A stretch of 64,000 bases of DNA. Source: Roseateles_B sp041905785 (GTDB lineage: Bacteria > Pseudomonadota > Gammaproteobacteria > Burkholderiales > Burkholderiaceae_C). This document shows, one piece after another, positions 25,684 through 34,322 of the stretch (within the stretch, counting starts at the first letter, position 1; each line of letters opens with the position of its first letter). The position numbers and the translations under genes are program-made. The notes under the pieces are model-generated. The model worked only from the letters and a program-made list of their open reading frames with translations. It had not been told where the DNA came from and searched no databases. The stretch lies in contig JAYRKJ010000012.1 in NCBI GenBank assembly GCA_041905785.1, positions 113,590 through 177,589 of the forward strand, read 5' to 3'.

Positions 25684-27600
25684 ATGACACGAGTGTTTCT
25701 CTTCCCCGGCCAGGGATCGCAGTACAAGGGCATGGGGGCGGCGCAGTTCCAGCGCTTTCCCGAGCTGGTGCGGCAGGCTGATGCGGTGCTGGGCTATTCC
25801 ATCGAGGACTTGTGCCTGCGCGACCCCCGCGGCGAGCTGGGCCAGACCCGCTTCACCCAGCCGGCGCTGTACGTGGTGTCGGTGCTGTGCTATCTGGAGC
25901 GCCTGCAGCAGGGCCAGGCTGAGCCGGACTGCCTGGCCGGACACAGCCTGGGCGAATGGTGTGCGCTGCAGGCCGCCGGCGCCTTCGACTTCGCGACCGG
26001 GCTGCGCATTGTCAAAAAGCGCGGCGAGCTGATGGGCCAGGCCCAGGGCGGCGGCATGGCCGCCGTGCTGGCGCTGGAGCTGGACGCGGTGGAGCAGGTG
26101 CTGGCGCAGCATGGCCAGGGCGGGGTGAGCATCGCCAACTTCAACAGCGCGACGCAGACCATCCTCTCCGGCGTCGCCGACGAACTGGACGCGCTGCAGC
26201 CGCACTTCGAGGCGCGGGGGGCGCGCTATGTGCGGCTCAATGTCAGCGCGGCCTTCCATTCGCCGGGCATGGAGCAGGCGCGGCGTGCCTTCGCGGACTT
26301 CCTGGCCGACGTCGCGCTGCTGCCTCTGCAAAAGCCGGTGCTCTCCAACTGCACGGCCCGGCCTCATGCCCGGACCGGCTACCGACCGCAGCTCGAGGCC
26401 CAGATCACCAGCCCCGTACGCTGGTACGAGACGGTGTCCTCGCTGCTGCAACTGCCAGATCCCCAGCTGGAGGAAATCGGCCCTGGCATGGTGCTGAGCA
26501 AGCTGGCGGCGGAGATCCGCAAGAAGCCCATGGCCGGGGTGGCCGCGCCGCAGGAAGACGCGTCGCCACAGACGATGCCGACGATCACGGCCATGCCCGT
26601 CCAGTCGCCCGACGGCGGCTCACCGCATGAGCGACCCCTGCCGGCGACAGCCGCCGACGCTGCGCCGGTGGTCCTGCTGCTGGGCGGGCAGGGCGGGCAG
26701 TACCTGGGCATGGGCCGTGCGTTGTACGAGCAGCAGCCGGTCTTTCGGGCGGCACTCGAGCGCTGCCGCGAGCTGGTGCAGCGCCTGGCCGGCTTCGACC
26801 TGCTGGCGCTGCTGTACGGTGCCGCGTCGGGCCCTCGCGCGCCCTTCGACCGTACCCTGCACACGCACCCGGCGGTGTTCAGCATTGGCCATGCTGCGGT
26901 CGAGCTGGTGCAGAGCCTGGGCCTGCGGCCCGAGCTCTGCGTGGGCTACAGCCTGGGCGAGATGGTGGCCGGCGTGGCGGGGGGCGGCATGGCGTTGGAT
27001 GAGGCGCTCGCGCTGGTCGTCGAGCAGGCCCGGCTGTGCGAGGCGGGAACCGTGCCGGCCGCCAGCGTCATGGTGATGGCCGGCGTTGAGCTCATGCAGC
27101 AGGCGCCCGAGTGCTTCACCCATTGCGAGCTCAGCGCGCTCAACTATCCGGGCAGTTTCGTGGTCGTCACGGACCCCGGTCGCGTGGACGATCTGCAGCG
27201 CAGCCTGAAGTCGATGAACGTGCTGTCGCAGCCGCTGCCCATCTCGCATGGATTTCACAGCAGCCGCATGGATGCCATCCAGGACAAGTTCCTCAGCCGC
27301 GCTTCGGTGGTGCCCACGCAGGCGGGACGGCTGCCCTGGGTGTCCTGCAGCACTGGGCAGCGCATCCGTCAGCTGACGCCGCAGGGCATGTGGGAGTCCT
27401 TGCGACAAGCGCTGGACCTGCCGCGCGCCATGCTGGCCATTCCGGAAGCCGCCCGGGCGCACTTCGTGGACCTCAGCCCCTCGGGGTCCATGGGCAACTT
27501 CCTGAAGCGCGGCTGGCAGGGCGGCCTGCGCGTATCGCCGCTGATGAGCCCCTTCGGGCAGGACCTGAAGCTGCTGGAGCAACTGCGTCAGGCGCTCTGA
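25684..27600 (+). CDS. Discrete tandem acyltransferase (AT plus second AT/acyl hydrolase)
   Basis: 638 residues from ATG 25684, 26 bp after the PKS stop. Domain 1 (residues 1-285) has FPGQGSQ, GHSLGE with Ser88 and AFHS, the pattern of malonyl-specific discrete ATs. Domain 2 (about 325-635) has LGGQGGQ, GYSLGE with Ser423 and GFHS, like the second domain of didomain enzymes in trans-AT clusters, often proofreading acyl hydrolases. An Ala/Pro-rich linker joins them. It would load malonyl onto the ACPs of the AT-less PKS; the second domain may clear stalled chains. Which of the two is the hydrolase is not proven by sequence alone. Confidence 0.9.
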   Translation: MTRVFLFPGQGSQYKGMGAAQFQRFPELVRQADAVLGYSIEDLCLRDPRGELGQTRFTQPALYVVSVLCYLERLQQGQAEPDCLAGHSLGEWCALQAAGAFDFATGLRIVKKRGELMGQAQGGGMAAVLALELDAVEQVLAQHGQGGVSIANFNSATQTILSGVADELDALQPHFEARGARYVRLNVSAAFHSPGMEQARRAFADFLADVALLPLQKPVLSNCTARPHARTGYRPQLEAQITSPVRWYETVSSLLQLPDPQLEEIGPGMVLSKLAAEIRKKPMAGVAAPQEDASPQTMPTITAMPVQSPDGGSPHERPLPATAADAAPVVLLLGGQGGQYLGMGRALYEQQPVFRAALERCRELVQRLAGFDLLALLYGAASGPRAPFDRTLHTHPAVFSIGHAAVELVQSLGLRPELCVGYSLGEMVAGVAGGGMALDEALALVVEQARLCEAGTVPAASVMVMAGVELMQQAPECFTHCELSALNYPGSFVVVTDPGRVDDLQRSLKSMNVLSQPLPISHGFHSSRMDAIQDKFLSRASVVPTQAGRLPWVSCSTGQRIRQLTPQGMWESLRQALDLPRAMLAIPEAARAHFVDLSPSGSMGNFLKRGWQGGLRVSPLMSPFGQDLKLLEQLRQAL

Positions 27601-27798
27601 GTGCCGCCATGCTGTCACTGCACGCCGGGCCTCCGAATGGGGCAATACAGGCAGGGCCGCCCGGCGCTCCTTGTCCATCCTCTAGCGCCTGCTCTTGGGG
27701 TCGCTCGTCGCAGGCCCGGCGGCGCGGTCCGCTGTCTTGCGCGGCTTCTGTGTGGCCTTCCTGCGGCATTCCTGCGTCCTCGGCGCGGGTCTGCACGT

Positions 27799-27838
27799 TC
27801 CTGCGCGTTTTTCTGCGCGTTTCTGCGCGTTTCTGCGT
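27799..27838. repeat. 10-bp tandem repeat TTCTGCGCGT
   Basis: Two perfect copies (27811-27820, 27821-27830) flanked by a degenerate copy on each side, ending 11 bp before the CTAG dyad of promoter B. Function unknown; it could be simple slippage or an upstream regulator-binding array. Confidence 0.6.
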
Positions 27839-27848
27839 AGTGCGCCCA

Positions 27849-27883
27849 GACTAGCGCGGCTCCTAGTTGCTTTGCTGTATTGG
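27849..27883 (+). promoter_or_regulatory. CTAG-dyad promoter B, upstream of the oxoamine-synthase/NRPS operon
   Basis: GACTAG at 27849-27854 and CTAGTTGCT at 27863-27871, with CTAG half-sites 12 bp apart, then TATTGG (27878-27883) 15 bp after the second half-site. GACTAG, CTAGTTGCT and GTATTG all recur at the same spacing in promoter A (4012-4046). The first gene starts at GTG 27976, giving a leader of roughly 85 nt. Confidence 0.65.
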
Positions 27884-27975
27884 CCCCAGGGCGCCTGACC
27901 GCTCAAATGCCTGTCAATCGCAAAGAAGGTGCCGGAGCATCGCCCGGCCAGCCAACAAACGGACAGGAGCTAGAC

Positions 27976-28959
27976 GTGAAGGTCGTGGTGACAGGTGCCG
28001 CAGGGTTTCTGGGCTTGAACATCGTGAAGGCGCTCCAGGAGGCCGGCCACGAGCCCGTGGCCTATGTGCGTGCCAGCACGGACCGCCGCTTCCTGGATCA
28101 GCAGGGCGTGCGGCACGTGCTGGGCGAACTGAACGACGCGGTGATGCTGGAGCACAGCATGGTCGGCGCCGAAGGCGTGATCCATTGCGCCGGCAACACC
28201 AGCACCTCCTGGCGCGACATCGAGCAGCTCAAGGCCACCAACGTGGAGGGCACCCGCCACGTGCTTGACGCCGCCGTGCGTGCCGGCGTGCGCCGCCTGG
28301 TGTTCACCAGCACCACGTCCACCATCGGCGCCCGCAACGATCCGGACTTCCAGTCGGACGAGTCTTGCCACCTGGACGGCTTCCGCTCGCGCAGCCCCTA
28401 CGCCATGACCAAGAGCGCTGCCGAGGAACTCGTGCTGCAGGCCCGCGAGCAGGGGCTCCAGACCGTGATCGTCAACCCGGCCGAGGTGATCGGGCCCTTT
28501 GACCACAACCTGCAGTGGGGCCGCATGGTGCTGGCCGCCTGTGCCAACCGCGTCCCCTTTCTGCCGCCCGGCGCCGCCAGCTTTTGCTCGGCCGAGGAGG
28601 TCGGCCGCGCCCATGTGGCGGCGCTGAGCCTGGGCCAGCCCGGCAGCCGCTACATCCTGGCCGGCACCAATGCCACGTTCCGCGACTTCCTGGAGGCGGT
28701 GTTTCGCGCCATCGGGCGGCGTGCGGACATTCCGGACGGCGCCTACTGGGCCCGCGTGGCCAGGGCCTGGCTGCAGGACGCACTCGTGCCCCTCACCCGC
28801 CGTGCGCCATTGGTGGACCCCTACCGCATGCGCGTCTTCGGCGGCCACTACTACTTCAGCTCATCGAAAGCGGTGCGGGAGCTCGGCTACCAGGTCCGGG
28901 CTCTGGATGACATGGTCGGCGCCTGCTACCGCTGGTACCGCGAGCACCGCTTCGTTTGA
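27976..28959 (+). CDS. NAD(P)-dependent epimerase/dehydratase-family reductase (CerR-like)
   Basis: 327 residues from GTG 27976, chosen because AGGAG lies 6 bp upstream and the Rossmann motif VTGAAGFLG then falls at residues 5-13. Catalytic YAMTK (Tyr142-Lys146) and an FTSTTSTIG serine site mark an extended SDR. It lies directly before an alpha-oxoamine synthase and an ACP. In Caulobacter the same trio (CerR, Spt, AcpR) makes sphingolipid backbones, CerR reducing the 3-keto group. By analogy this enzyme would reduce the amino-ketone made by the next gene. A dihydroflavonol-reductase-like role on another ketone is possible. Confidence 0.75.
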   Translation: MKVVVTGAAGFLGLNIVKALQEAGHEPVAYVRASTDRRFLDQQGVRHVLGELNDAVMLEHSMVGAEGVIHCAGNTSTSWRDIEQLKATNVEGTRHVLDAAVRAGVRRLVFTSTTSTIGARNDPDFQSDESCHLDGFRSRSPYAMTKSAAEELVLQAREQGLQTVIVNPAEVIGPFDHNLQWGRMVLAACANRVPFLPPGAASFCSAEEVGRAHVAALSLGQPGSRYILAGTNATFRDFLEAVFRAIGRRADIPDGAYWARVARAWLQDALVPLTRRAPLVDPYRMRVFGGHYYFSSSKAVRELGYQVRALDDMVGACYRWYREHRFV

Positions 28960-29045
28960 ATGCCCCAGTCTGGCGTGCATGGCCTGGAGCCGGCGCGCCA
29001 ATCCCCGTCAGCCAAGTCGAAACAAGTAATCCAGGAGCCAGCCAG

Positions 29046-30326
29046 ATGGACTCTACCGCGTTGATTCAGATGCAGAAGCTGCCCTTCAGGCAGCGCCTCG
29101 AGGAGCAGTACCGCATCTATGAGGCCGAGCTCGAGAAGGGCTACATGACCGGTCGCATGGGTGTCGCTCCGGTGGGACGGACCATGCAGTACCGCGGCCT
29201 GCAGGACGGGCGGTTTCGCGACACCCTGGTCTTTGGCTCCAACAGCTACCTGGGCCTGTCCCACGACCCCTATGTGATCGCCAAGGTGCAGGAGGCTGCG
29301 GCGTTGTACGGCATCGGCACCGGCGGTTCGCCGGCCTTCTCGGGCTATACCCAGCAGCATGCGGCACTCGAGAAGCGCCTGGCTGCGCTGGCCGGGCACG
29401 AGGACGCCGTTCTGCTGCCCGGCGGCTACATGGCCAATCTGTGCTGGGTCAACGGGCTGATGAACCGCAACGACGTCATCGTCTACGACAAGAACAGCCA
29501 CGCCAGCGTCATCAACGCCATCAAGATGACGGGCGTTCCCTTCTACTCCTTCGACCCGGAGAACCTCGACCAATATGAGGCCATCCTGAAGCGCATCCAG
29601 GAGAAGGAACCCGAGCGCCAGATCTTCTCGACCATCGAGGGCGTGCGCTCCGTCGACGGCCGCTGCGTGGACGTGGCCCGCTACATCGAGATCAGCCGCC
29701 GCTACGACGCCATCACCATCCTGGACGATGCCCACGGCCTGGGCACGGTGGGTGCCACCGGCAAGGGAACGCTGGAGCATCTGGGCCTGATGGGCCAGGT
29801 GGACATGCGCATGTCCACCTGCTCCAAGGCGCTGGGTGCGCAGGGTGCTTTCGTGTCAGGCAGCGCCAAGCTGATCTTCTATCTCCGCAACTTCGCCTTC
29901 CCGTACGTCTTCACCACGGCGCTGGCCCAGACCACCGTCGCGGCGATCAACGCAGCGCTGGACGTGCTGGAGCGCGAGCCGCAGCGCCTGGCCCAGCTGC
30001 ATGCGAACGTGCGCTACATGCAGGACGGGCTCGAGGCCCAGGGCCTGCGCATTCTGCGCGGAGAGTCCGGGATCATCCCGGTCTTCCTGCCCGAGGCGGA
30101 CGTCCGTGCCTTCAACCGCCGGCTCTACGCACGAGGCCTGTTCGCCAACATCATGGAGTACCCCATGGTGCCGCCCGGGCTGGAACGCCTGCGCCTGTCC
30201 ATCATGTCGACGCACACCCAGGCGCAGATGGACCGCGCCCTCGAGCTGATCCGTGAAACCTGCGAGGAATTCGGCCTGCACGGGCAGGCTTCCGAGGCGG
30301 TGTCCCGCACCGTCGAACTGGCATAG
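29046..30326 (+). CDS. PLP-dependent alpha-oxoamine synthase (serine palmitoyltransferase/KBL type)
   Basis: 426 residues from ATG 29046, with AGGAG about 8 bp upstream; upstream in-frame codons overlap the reductase gene. Motifs: SNSYLGLS, KNSHASV (His stacking on PLP), DDAHGLGTVG (Asp-x-His) and STCSKALGAQG with the PLP Lys261. The family condenses an acyl thioester with an amino acid, losing CO2, to give an amino-ketone (serine palmitoyltransferase, AONS, KBL). A discrete ACP follows 10 bp downstream, so the acyl donor is probably ACP-bound, as in bacterial Spt. The amino acid used (Ser, Gly or Ala) cannot be decided by eye. It might also act on a polyketide chain from the PKS. Confidence 0.85.
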   Translation: MDSTALIQMQKLPFRQRLEEQYRIYEAELEKGYMTGRMGVAPVGRTMQYRGLQDGRFRDTLVFGSNSYLGLSHDPYVIAKVQEAAALYGIGTGGSPAFSGYTQQHAALEKRLAALAGHEDAVLLPGGYMANLCWVNGLMNRNDVIVYDKNSHASVINAIKMTGVPFYSFDPENLDQYEAILKRIQEKEPERQIFSTIEGVRSVDGRCVDVARYIEISRRYDAITILDDAHGLGTVGATGKGTLEHLGLMGQVDMRMSTCSKALGAQGAFVSGSAKLIFYLRNFAFPYVFTTALAQTTVAAINAALDVLEREPQRLAQLHANVRYMQDGLEAQGLRILRGESGIIPVFLPEADVRAFNRRLYARGLFANIMEYPMVPPGLERLRLSIMSTHTQAQMDRALELIRETCEEFGLHGQASEAVSRTVELA

Positions 30327-30336
30327 GAGCGAGCAA

Positions 30337-30600
30337 ATGGACGAGCGTCAATTGGTGCAGGCATTCTGCGAGGCAGTCAATCAGGTCAAGCGCACGGCGT
30401 TCACGCCGGACATGGTCGATCTGGATTGGCATCTGGGCGGCGACTTCGGGCTGGAGTCCGTCGAGATGCTGGAGGTGTGGCTGGAGCTCGAGCAGCGCCT
30501 GCGCATCCGCATCCTGGATGAGAGCAAGCGAAACATCTACACGCTGCAGGAAATGCTGGAAGTCCTGGGCGCCCTGCAGGACGCCCGCGTCGCGGGCTGA
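30337..30600 (+). CDS. Discrete acyl carrier protein paired with the oxoamine synthase
   Basis: 87 residues, ATG 30337. GGDFGLESVEMLEV carries the phosphopantetheine Ser41. Ten bp after the oxoamine synthase stop with TAGGAG as ribosome site. It probably delivers the acyl thioester to that enzyme, like AcpR in bacterial sphingolipid synthesis. It could also be the missing partner of KS5 of the PKS, which lacks a downstream ACP. Confidence 0.9.
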   Translation: MDERQLVQAFCEAVNQVKRTAFTPDMVDLDWHLGGDFGLESVEMLEVWLELEQRLRIRILDESKRNIYTLQEMLEVLGALQDARVAG

Positions 30601-30677
30601 TCCCGCGGCGACCACTGCGCAGCCGGCTTCGCATGCCGATGCGGCTGCTTCACCACCCCTACCACTCAAATTCAATC

Positions 30678-33221
30678 ATGGACAAGCTGAACGCCTGGTT
30701 CGGGCGACTGCCAGCGCTCATGGGGGCGCACCGCCTGTGGGTCTGGGCTGCATTCGTGCTCTGTATCGCCCTCGCGATACCGGGCGCGATGCGCTTCCAG
30801 ATCGTAGCCGGCGACGATGTCTTCTTCGGCCGGGACGATCCCGTCAAGAAGGCCTATGACAAATTCCGGCTGCAGTTCGGCGGCACCGACACCATCTACA
30901 TCCCCTACAAGGCCAAGGACGGCGACATCCTCTCCAAGGACTCGCTCCAGGCCCTGCAAGGTCTGCAGGACGAGCTGCTGTATTACCGTCTCAAGCAGCC
31001 GGCGGACGCGAAGTCGCCGCTGGACCGCGTCATCCGCGTGATGACGCTGATCAACGCGCCCTACCTGGACAAGCAGGACGACGCGATCACCACGCGCCAG
31101 TTCATGGGCTCGCGCGTGCCGTCCGACGAGGCCGCGCGCGAAGCCGTGCGTCAGGCCGCCCGCGCCGAGCCGGCCTACTGGCTGACCTTCCTGACCGAGG
31201 ACAAGGCCTACGGCGGCATCGTCATCACCACCGACTTCGGCCGCCTGCTGGAGAAGAAGCGCGATGGCAAGGCCGTGGCCGCCGCAGGTCAGAGCGACTT
31301 CCGCTACCAGTCCGGCACCGCGGCCGAGGCTGCCGAGGAGGTGCCCGAGTTCGAGCAGGCGCTGTGGGCCGACGAGAAGGGCGAGGTCATGCAGGCGGTC
31401 AAGGCCATCCTCAAGAAGTATCCGGCGTTGGAGTACTACCCGGTGGGCGAGCCGGCCGTGGTGGATTACCTGCTGGAGACCCAGCAGGTGCAGACGGCGC
31501 TCGAAGTCGCGGCCATGCTGACCGTGATCGCCGTGCTGTACCTGGCCTTCCGTTCGGTGGCCGCCGTGGTGTGGTCGGCCAGCATCCTGTCGGTGTCGCT
31601 GCTGCTGGTCGTCGGCCTCATGGGCTGGATGCAGGTGGTCATGACCAACGTCTTCATCCTGCTCATCATCATGGTCTGGGTGAACGGCGTGGCGGTCACC
31701 ACGCACATCCTGACGGCCTACTACCAGGCGCGACGGCGAGGGCTGGATCATCCTGCGGCGATGGCCGACGCGGCCGAGCACACGGGCTTCGATTCCATGG
31801 TCATGTCCGCGACCATCGTGATCGGCCTGCTGTCCATGTCCTTCGTGCCGACCAAGCCGCTGCAGAACATCGGCACCTACTCGGCCGTCGGCTTCGGTGT
31901 GGTGCTGGCGCTGAGCCTCTTCGTGCTGCCGGTGATGCTGGACCTCTGGCATCCCAAGAAGGTGTCGCAGGCGCCGCAGGAGGAGCGCGAGGGCCTGCGC
32001 CAGCCGCTGACGCAGCGCATCTTCGCGCGCATTTCGGACCTGGTCGTGGCCCGTCCGCGCACCGTCATCACCGGCTTCCTGGCCGCCTCCGTGCTGCTGG
32101 GCTACGGCGTGTGGACGCTGAAGGTCGACGCCAACCTGGTCAAGTTCTTCCCTGCGGAGACCGACATCCGCCAAGGCTATGAGCTGTCCAACCGTCACAT
32201 GATGGGCGGCACCGGATTCGATGTCCTGGTGGAAGGCAACGAGGAAGGCGCCCTCAGCGACCCGGCCGTGCTGAACGCCATGGTGGACCTGCAGAACTTC
32301 CTGCAGCAGACCTTCCCGCAGTGGGTGACCAAGACCTACTCGGTGGCGGACATCGTGCGCAAGACCTATCGCACCTTCGACGACAACCCCAACCATGGGG
32401 TGCCGCAGGATCCCAAGGTGCTGGAGGAGATGTACTTCCTGTTCAGCAACGCGGACACCATGACGCGCAAGCAATGGGTGTCCGACGACCTCAGCCGCGG
32501 ACGCGTGCACGTCTTCCTGCGCAACGGCGGCAACCAGGTCGAGCTGGACATCCGCAACGAGGCGCAGGCCCACGTCGACGCGCTGTTCGCGCCGCTCAAA
32601 GCCAAGCATCCCAAGCTGGAGGTGACACTCACCGGCGGCTCCATCCTGCAGGCACGGCTGGACGACTACGTCAGCCGCTCGCAGGCCCAGAGCTTCGCGA
32701 CGACGCTGGGGGTGACCTCGCTGGTGCTGCTGGCCATCTTCGGCTCGCTCAAGGTGGGCGCGATCGCCGTCGTGTCCAATCTTTTCGCGGTGCTGGTGAC
32801 CTTTGGCCTGATGGGCTTGTTGGGCTTCCCGCTCACGCTGGATTCGGCCTTCAGCGCGCCGGTGATCATCGGCGTCTCCATCGACGACACCATTCGCTTC
32901 ATGCTGCATTACCGTGACCGCTGCCGGCACGGCGACAGCTCCGATGTCGCGATCCGGTCCGCGATCACCACGGTGGGCCCCTCGCTGCTCTTCACCTCCG
33001 CGGTGCTGGCCTGCGGCTTCCTGATCATGATGGGCTTCCCCCTGCTGCAGGTGCGCGTCATGGGCTTCTTCACGGCCCTGGCCATTGCGATGGCGCTGTT
33101 CGCCAACGTCACCCTGCTGCCGGCCCTGCTGGCAGTGATCAAGACGCGCCTGGGTCGCAAGGACTCGTCTCAGGCGATGACTCCCGTGGCCGCCTGCCAG
33201 ATCGGCACCACGGGCCGTTGA
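30678..33221 (+). CDS. MMPL/RND-family lipid or natural-product exporter
   Basis: 847 residues from ATG 30678; an in-frame ATG at 30633 is an alternative, and neither has a strong ribosome site. First membrane span LWVWAAFVLCIALAIPGAM, then a large periplasmic loop, a five-span block (about residues 275-430), and the same loop-plus-block pattern repeated in the second half (TM block about 675-830). This is the two-fold RND/MMPL layout. MMPL proteins move lipids and lipid-like products to the periplasm or outer membrane. The next genes encode a LolA-like protein and an outer-membrane barrel, so the three probably form an export route for the cluster product. Confidence 0.88.
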   Translation: MDKLNAWFGRLPALMGAHRLWVWAAFVLCIALAIPGAMRFQIVAGDDVFFGRDDPVKKAYDKFRLQFGGTDTIYIPYKAKDGDILSKDSLQALQGLQDELLYYRLKQPADAKSPLDRVIRVMTLINAPYLDKQDDAITTRQFMGSRVPSDEAAREAVRQAARAEPAYWLTFLTEDKAYGGIVITTDFGRLLEKKRDGKAVAAAGQSDFRYQSGTAAEAAEEVPEFEQALWADEKGEVMQAVKAILKKYPALEYYPVGEPAVVDYLLETQQVQTALEVAAMLTVIAVLYLAFRSVAAVVWSASILSVSLLLVVGLMGWMQVVMTNVFILLIIMVWVNGVAVTTHILTAYYQARRRGLDHPAAMADAAEHTGFDSMVMSATIVIGLLSMSFVPTKPLQNIGTYSAVGFGVVLALSLFVLPVMLDLWHPKKVSQAPQEEREGLRQPLTQRIFARISDLVVARPRTVITGFLAASVLLGYGVWTLKVDANLVKFFPAETDIRQGYELSNRHMMGGTGFDVLVEGNEEGALSDPAVLNAMVDLQNFLQQTFPQWVTKTYSVADIVRKTYRTFDDNPNHGVPQDPKVLEEMYFLFSNADTMTRKQWVSDDLSRGRVHVFLRNGGNQVELDIRNEAQAHVDALFAPLKAKHPKLEVTLTGGSILQARLDDYVSRSQAQSFATTLGVTSLVLLAIFGSLKVGAIAVVSNLFAVLVTFGLMGLLGFPLTLDSAFSAPVIIGVSIDDTIRFMLHYRDRCRHGDSSDVAIRSAITTVGPSLLFTSAVLACGFLIMMGFPLLQVRVMGFFTALAIAMALFANVTLLPALLAVIKTRLGRKDSSQAMTPVAACQIGTTGR

Positions 33222-33297
33222 GTCCTCCTTCGAACGGCGCGGCCCGCCGCCCCTACCGCCGGGCCGCCACCCACTGACTGTCCCCTCAGGAGATTCC

Positions 33298-34224
33298 ATG
33301 AAAGTTCCACGCATCCTCATCGCCATCGGCCTGCTGGTCGCCGGCCAGGCGGCCCTCGCCGCACCTGCCCTGGACACGCCGGACCAGGTCCGCGCCTATT
33401 TCCTGCAGCGCTTTCGTGCGCAGGACAAGGTGCTGTCGCTCTACAAGGTGCAGACCCTGCAGAGCTGCCCCTACAAGGAGCAGGACGGCGTCTACACCTG
33501 CACCGAGAAGCCGCGCTCCAAGGAGTTCGTCTCCCTCACCAACTACGAGGGCGAGACCAACGACATCGGCAAGCGCGAGTCCAAGAAGCTCCACTTCATG
33601 GTCAGCCAGGCCGACCAGGGCACCGGCACGCTGACGCACGAGTACCGCGACGAAGCCCGCGACCAGGAGATGTGGATCTACCTGCCCACGTTGAAGAAGA
33701 CCAAGCGCATGATCTCCGCCTCTGACGGCGATCAGCCCAATCCTTCGACGCTCTTCGGTTCCGAGTTCAACACCGAGGACACCGAGGATCACTCCCTGCT
33801 CGACTACGAGTACACCCTGGTCCGTTCTGAAGTGCTGGAAGGTCGCGACTGCTGGGTCTTCCAGAAGAAGCCCACCGAGTCGCGCCTGAAGAAGAGCCTC
33901 TACAGCAACCACCTGATCTGGGTCGACAAGGAGCTGGGCCACAACGTGCAGCGCCTGAAGTTCAACCGCCAGGGACAGCCGTACAAGCTCTTCAGCTACA
34001 AGTGGCAGCGCAACCGCGTGGGCACCTGGACCGAGACCGTGACGCAGGTCCGCAACCTGATTGACAAGCGCATGAGCGAGATCGTCGTCAGCGCCTTCGA
34101 CGTCAACGTGCAGGTCGACGGCAATGCCTTCAACCAGCGCGCGCTGACCGACGCCGTCTACCGCGACGCCGTGCTGAAGAAGATCGAGAACCTGCGCGGC
34201 CAGCCGGTGGCTTCGCTGAACTGA
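33298..34224 (+). CDS. Outer-membrane lipoprotein-sorting-like (LolA-like) periplasmic protein
   Basis: 308 residues, ATG 33298 with CAGGAG upstream. Signal peptide: ILIAIGLLVAGQAALA followed by APALD. The body has the WIYLPTLKKTKRMISASDGD and NTEDTEDHSLLDYEYTL pattern of LolA-like proteins that accompany MMPL transporters. Likely a periplasmic chaperone carrying a lipidic product between the MMPL pump and the outer membrane (inference from family and neighbours). Confidence 0.75.
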   Translation: MKVPRILIAIGLLVAGQAALAAPALDTPDQVRAYFLQRFRAQDKVLSLYKVQTLQSCPYKEQDGVYTCTEKPRSKEFVSLTNYEGETNDIGKRESKKLHFMVSQADQGTGTLTHEYRDEARDQEMWIYLPTLKKTKRMISASDGDQPNPSTLFGSEFNTEDTEDHSLLDYEYTLVRSEVLEGRDCWVFQKKPTESRLKKSLYSNHLIWVDKELGHNVQRLKFNRQGQPYKLFSYKWQRNRVGTWTETVTQVRNLIDKRMSEIVVSAFDVNVQVDGNAFNQRALTDAVYRDAVLKKIENLRGQPVASLN

Positions 34225-34251
34225 CACGGACCAACGCCGGTGGACGCTGCA

Positions 34252-34285
34252 CCGGGCGGTCAGGGGCCAGCCCCCTGTCGCCCGG
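34252..34285 (+). other. GC-rich hairpin between the LolA-like and barrel genes
   Basis: CCGGGCGGTCAGGGG (34252-34266) can pair with the reverse arm at 34271-34285, with one or two mismatches and a 4-nt loop. No T-tract follows, so it is not a standard terminator; it could tune expression of the barrel gene or protect mRNA ends. Confidence 0.35.
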
Positions 34286-34322
34286 CGCCGCAGCGACGAC
34301 GGCGCCCCGAAAAAAGTAATCC

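Larger units (their letters stand above)
27601..27975. other. 375-bp intergenic region with tandem repeats and promoter B
   Basis: No convincing gene; short frames here have no ribosome site or recognisable product. The region holds a run of near-identical 10-bp units (TTCTGCGCGT, about 27799-27838) and then the CTAG-dyad promoter at 27849-27883. It separates the PKS/AT operon from the oxoamine-synthase/NRPS operon. Confidence 0.7.

Noticed and set aside
7619..25690. Very long minus-strand open frames opposite the PKS (1821, 2467 and 1690 codons)
   Set aside because: They are antisense shadows of a GC-rich PKS gene: low-complexity Arg/Gln/His/Gly composition, no family motifs and no ribosome sites, while the plus strand shows continuous PKS domains.
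27799..27838. CRISPR-like array
   Set aside because: Units are 10 bp and abut with no spacers; no cas genes are present.
27601..27906. Small genes in the gap between the tandem AT and the reductase gene
   Set aside because: Frames of 60-107 codons on both strands overlap each other, have no ribosome sites and look like low-complexity GC-rich translation; the promoter dyad occupies part of the region.
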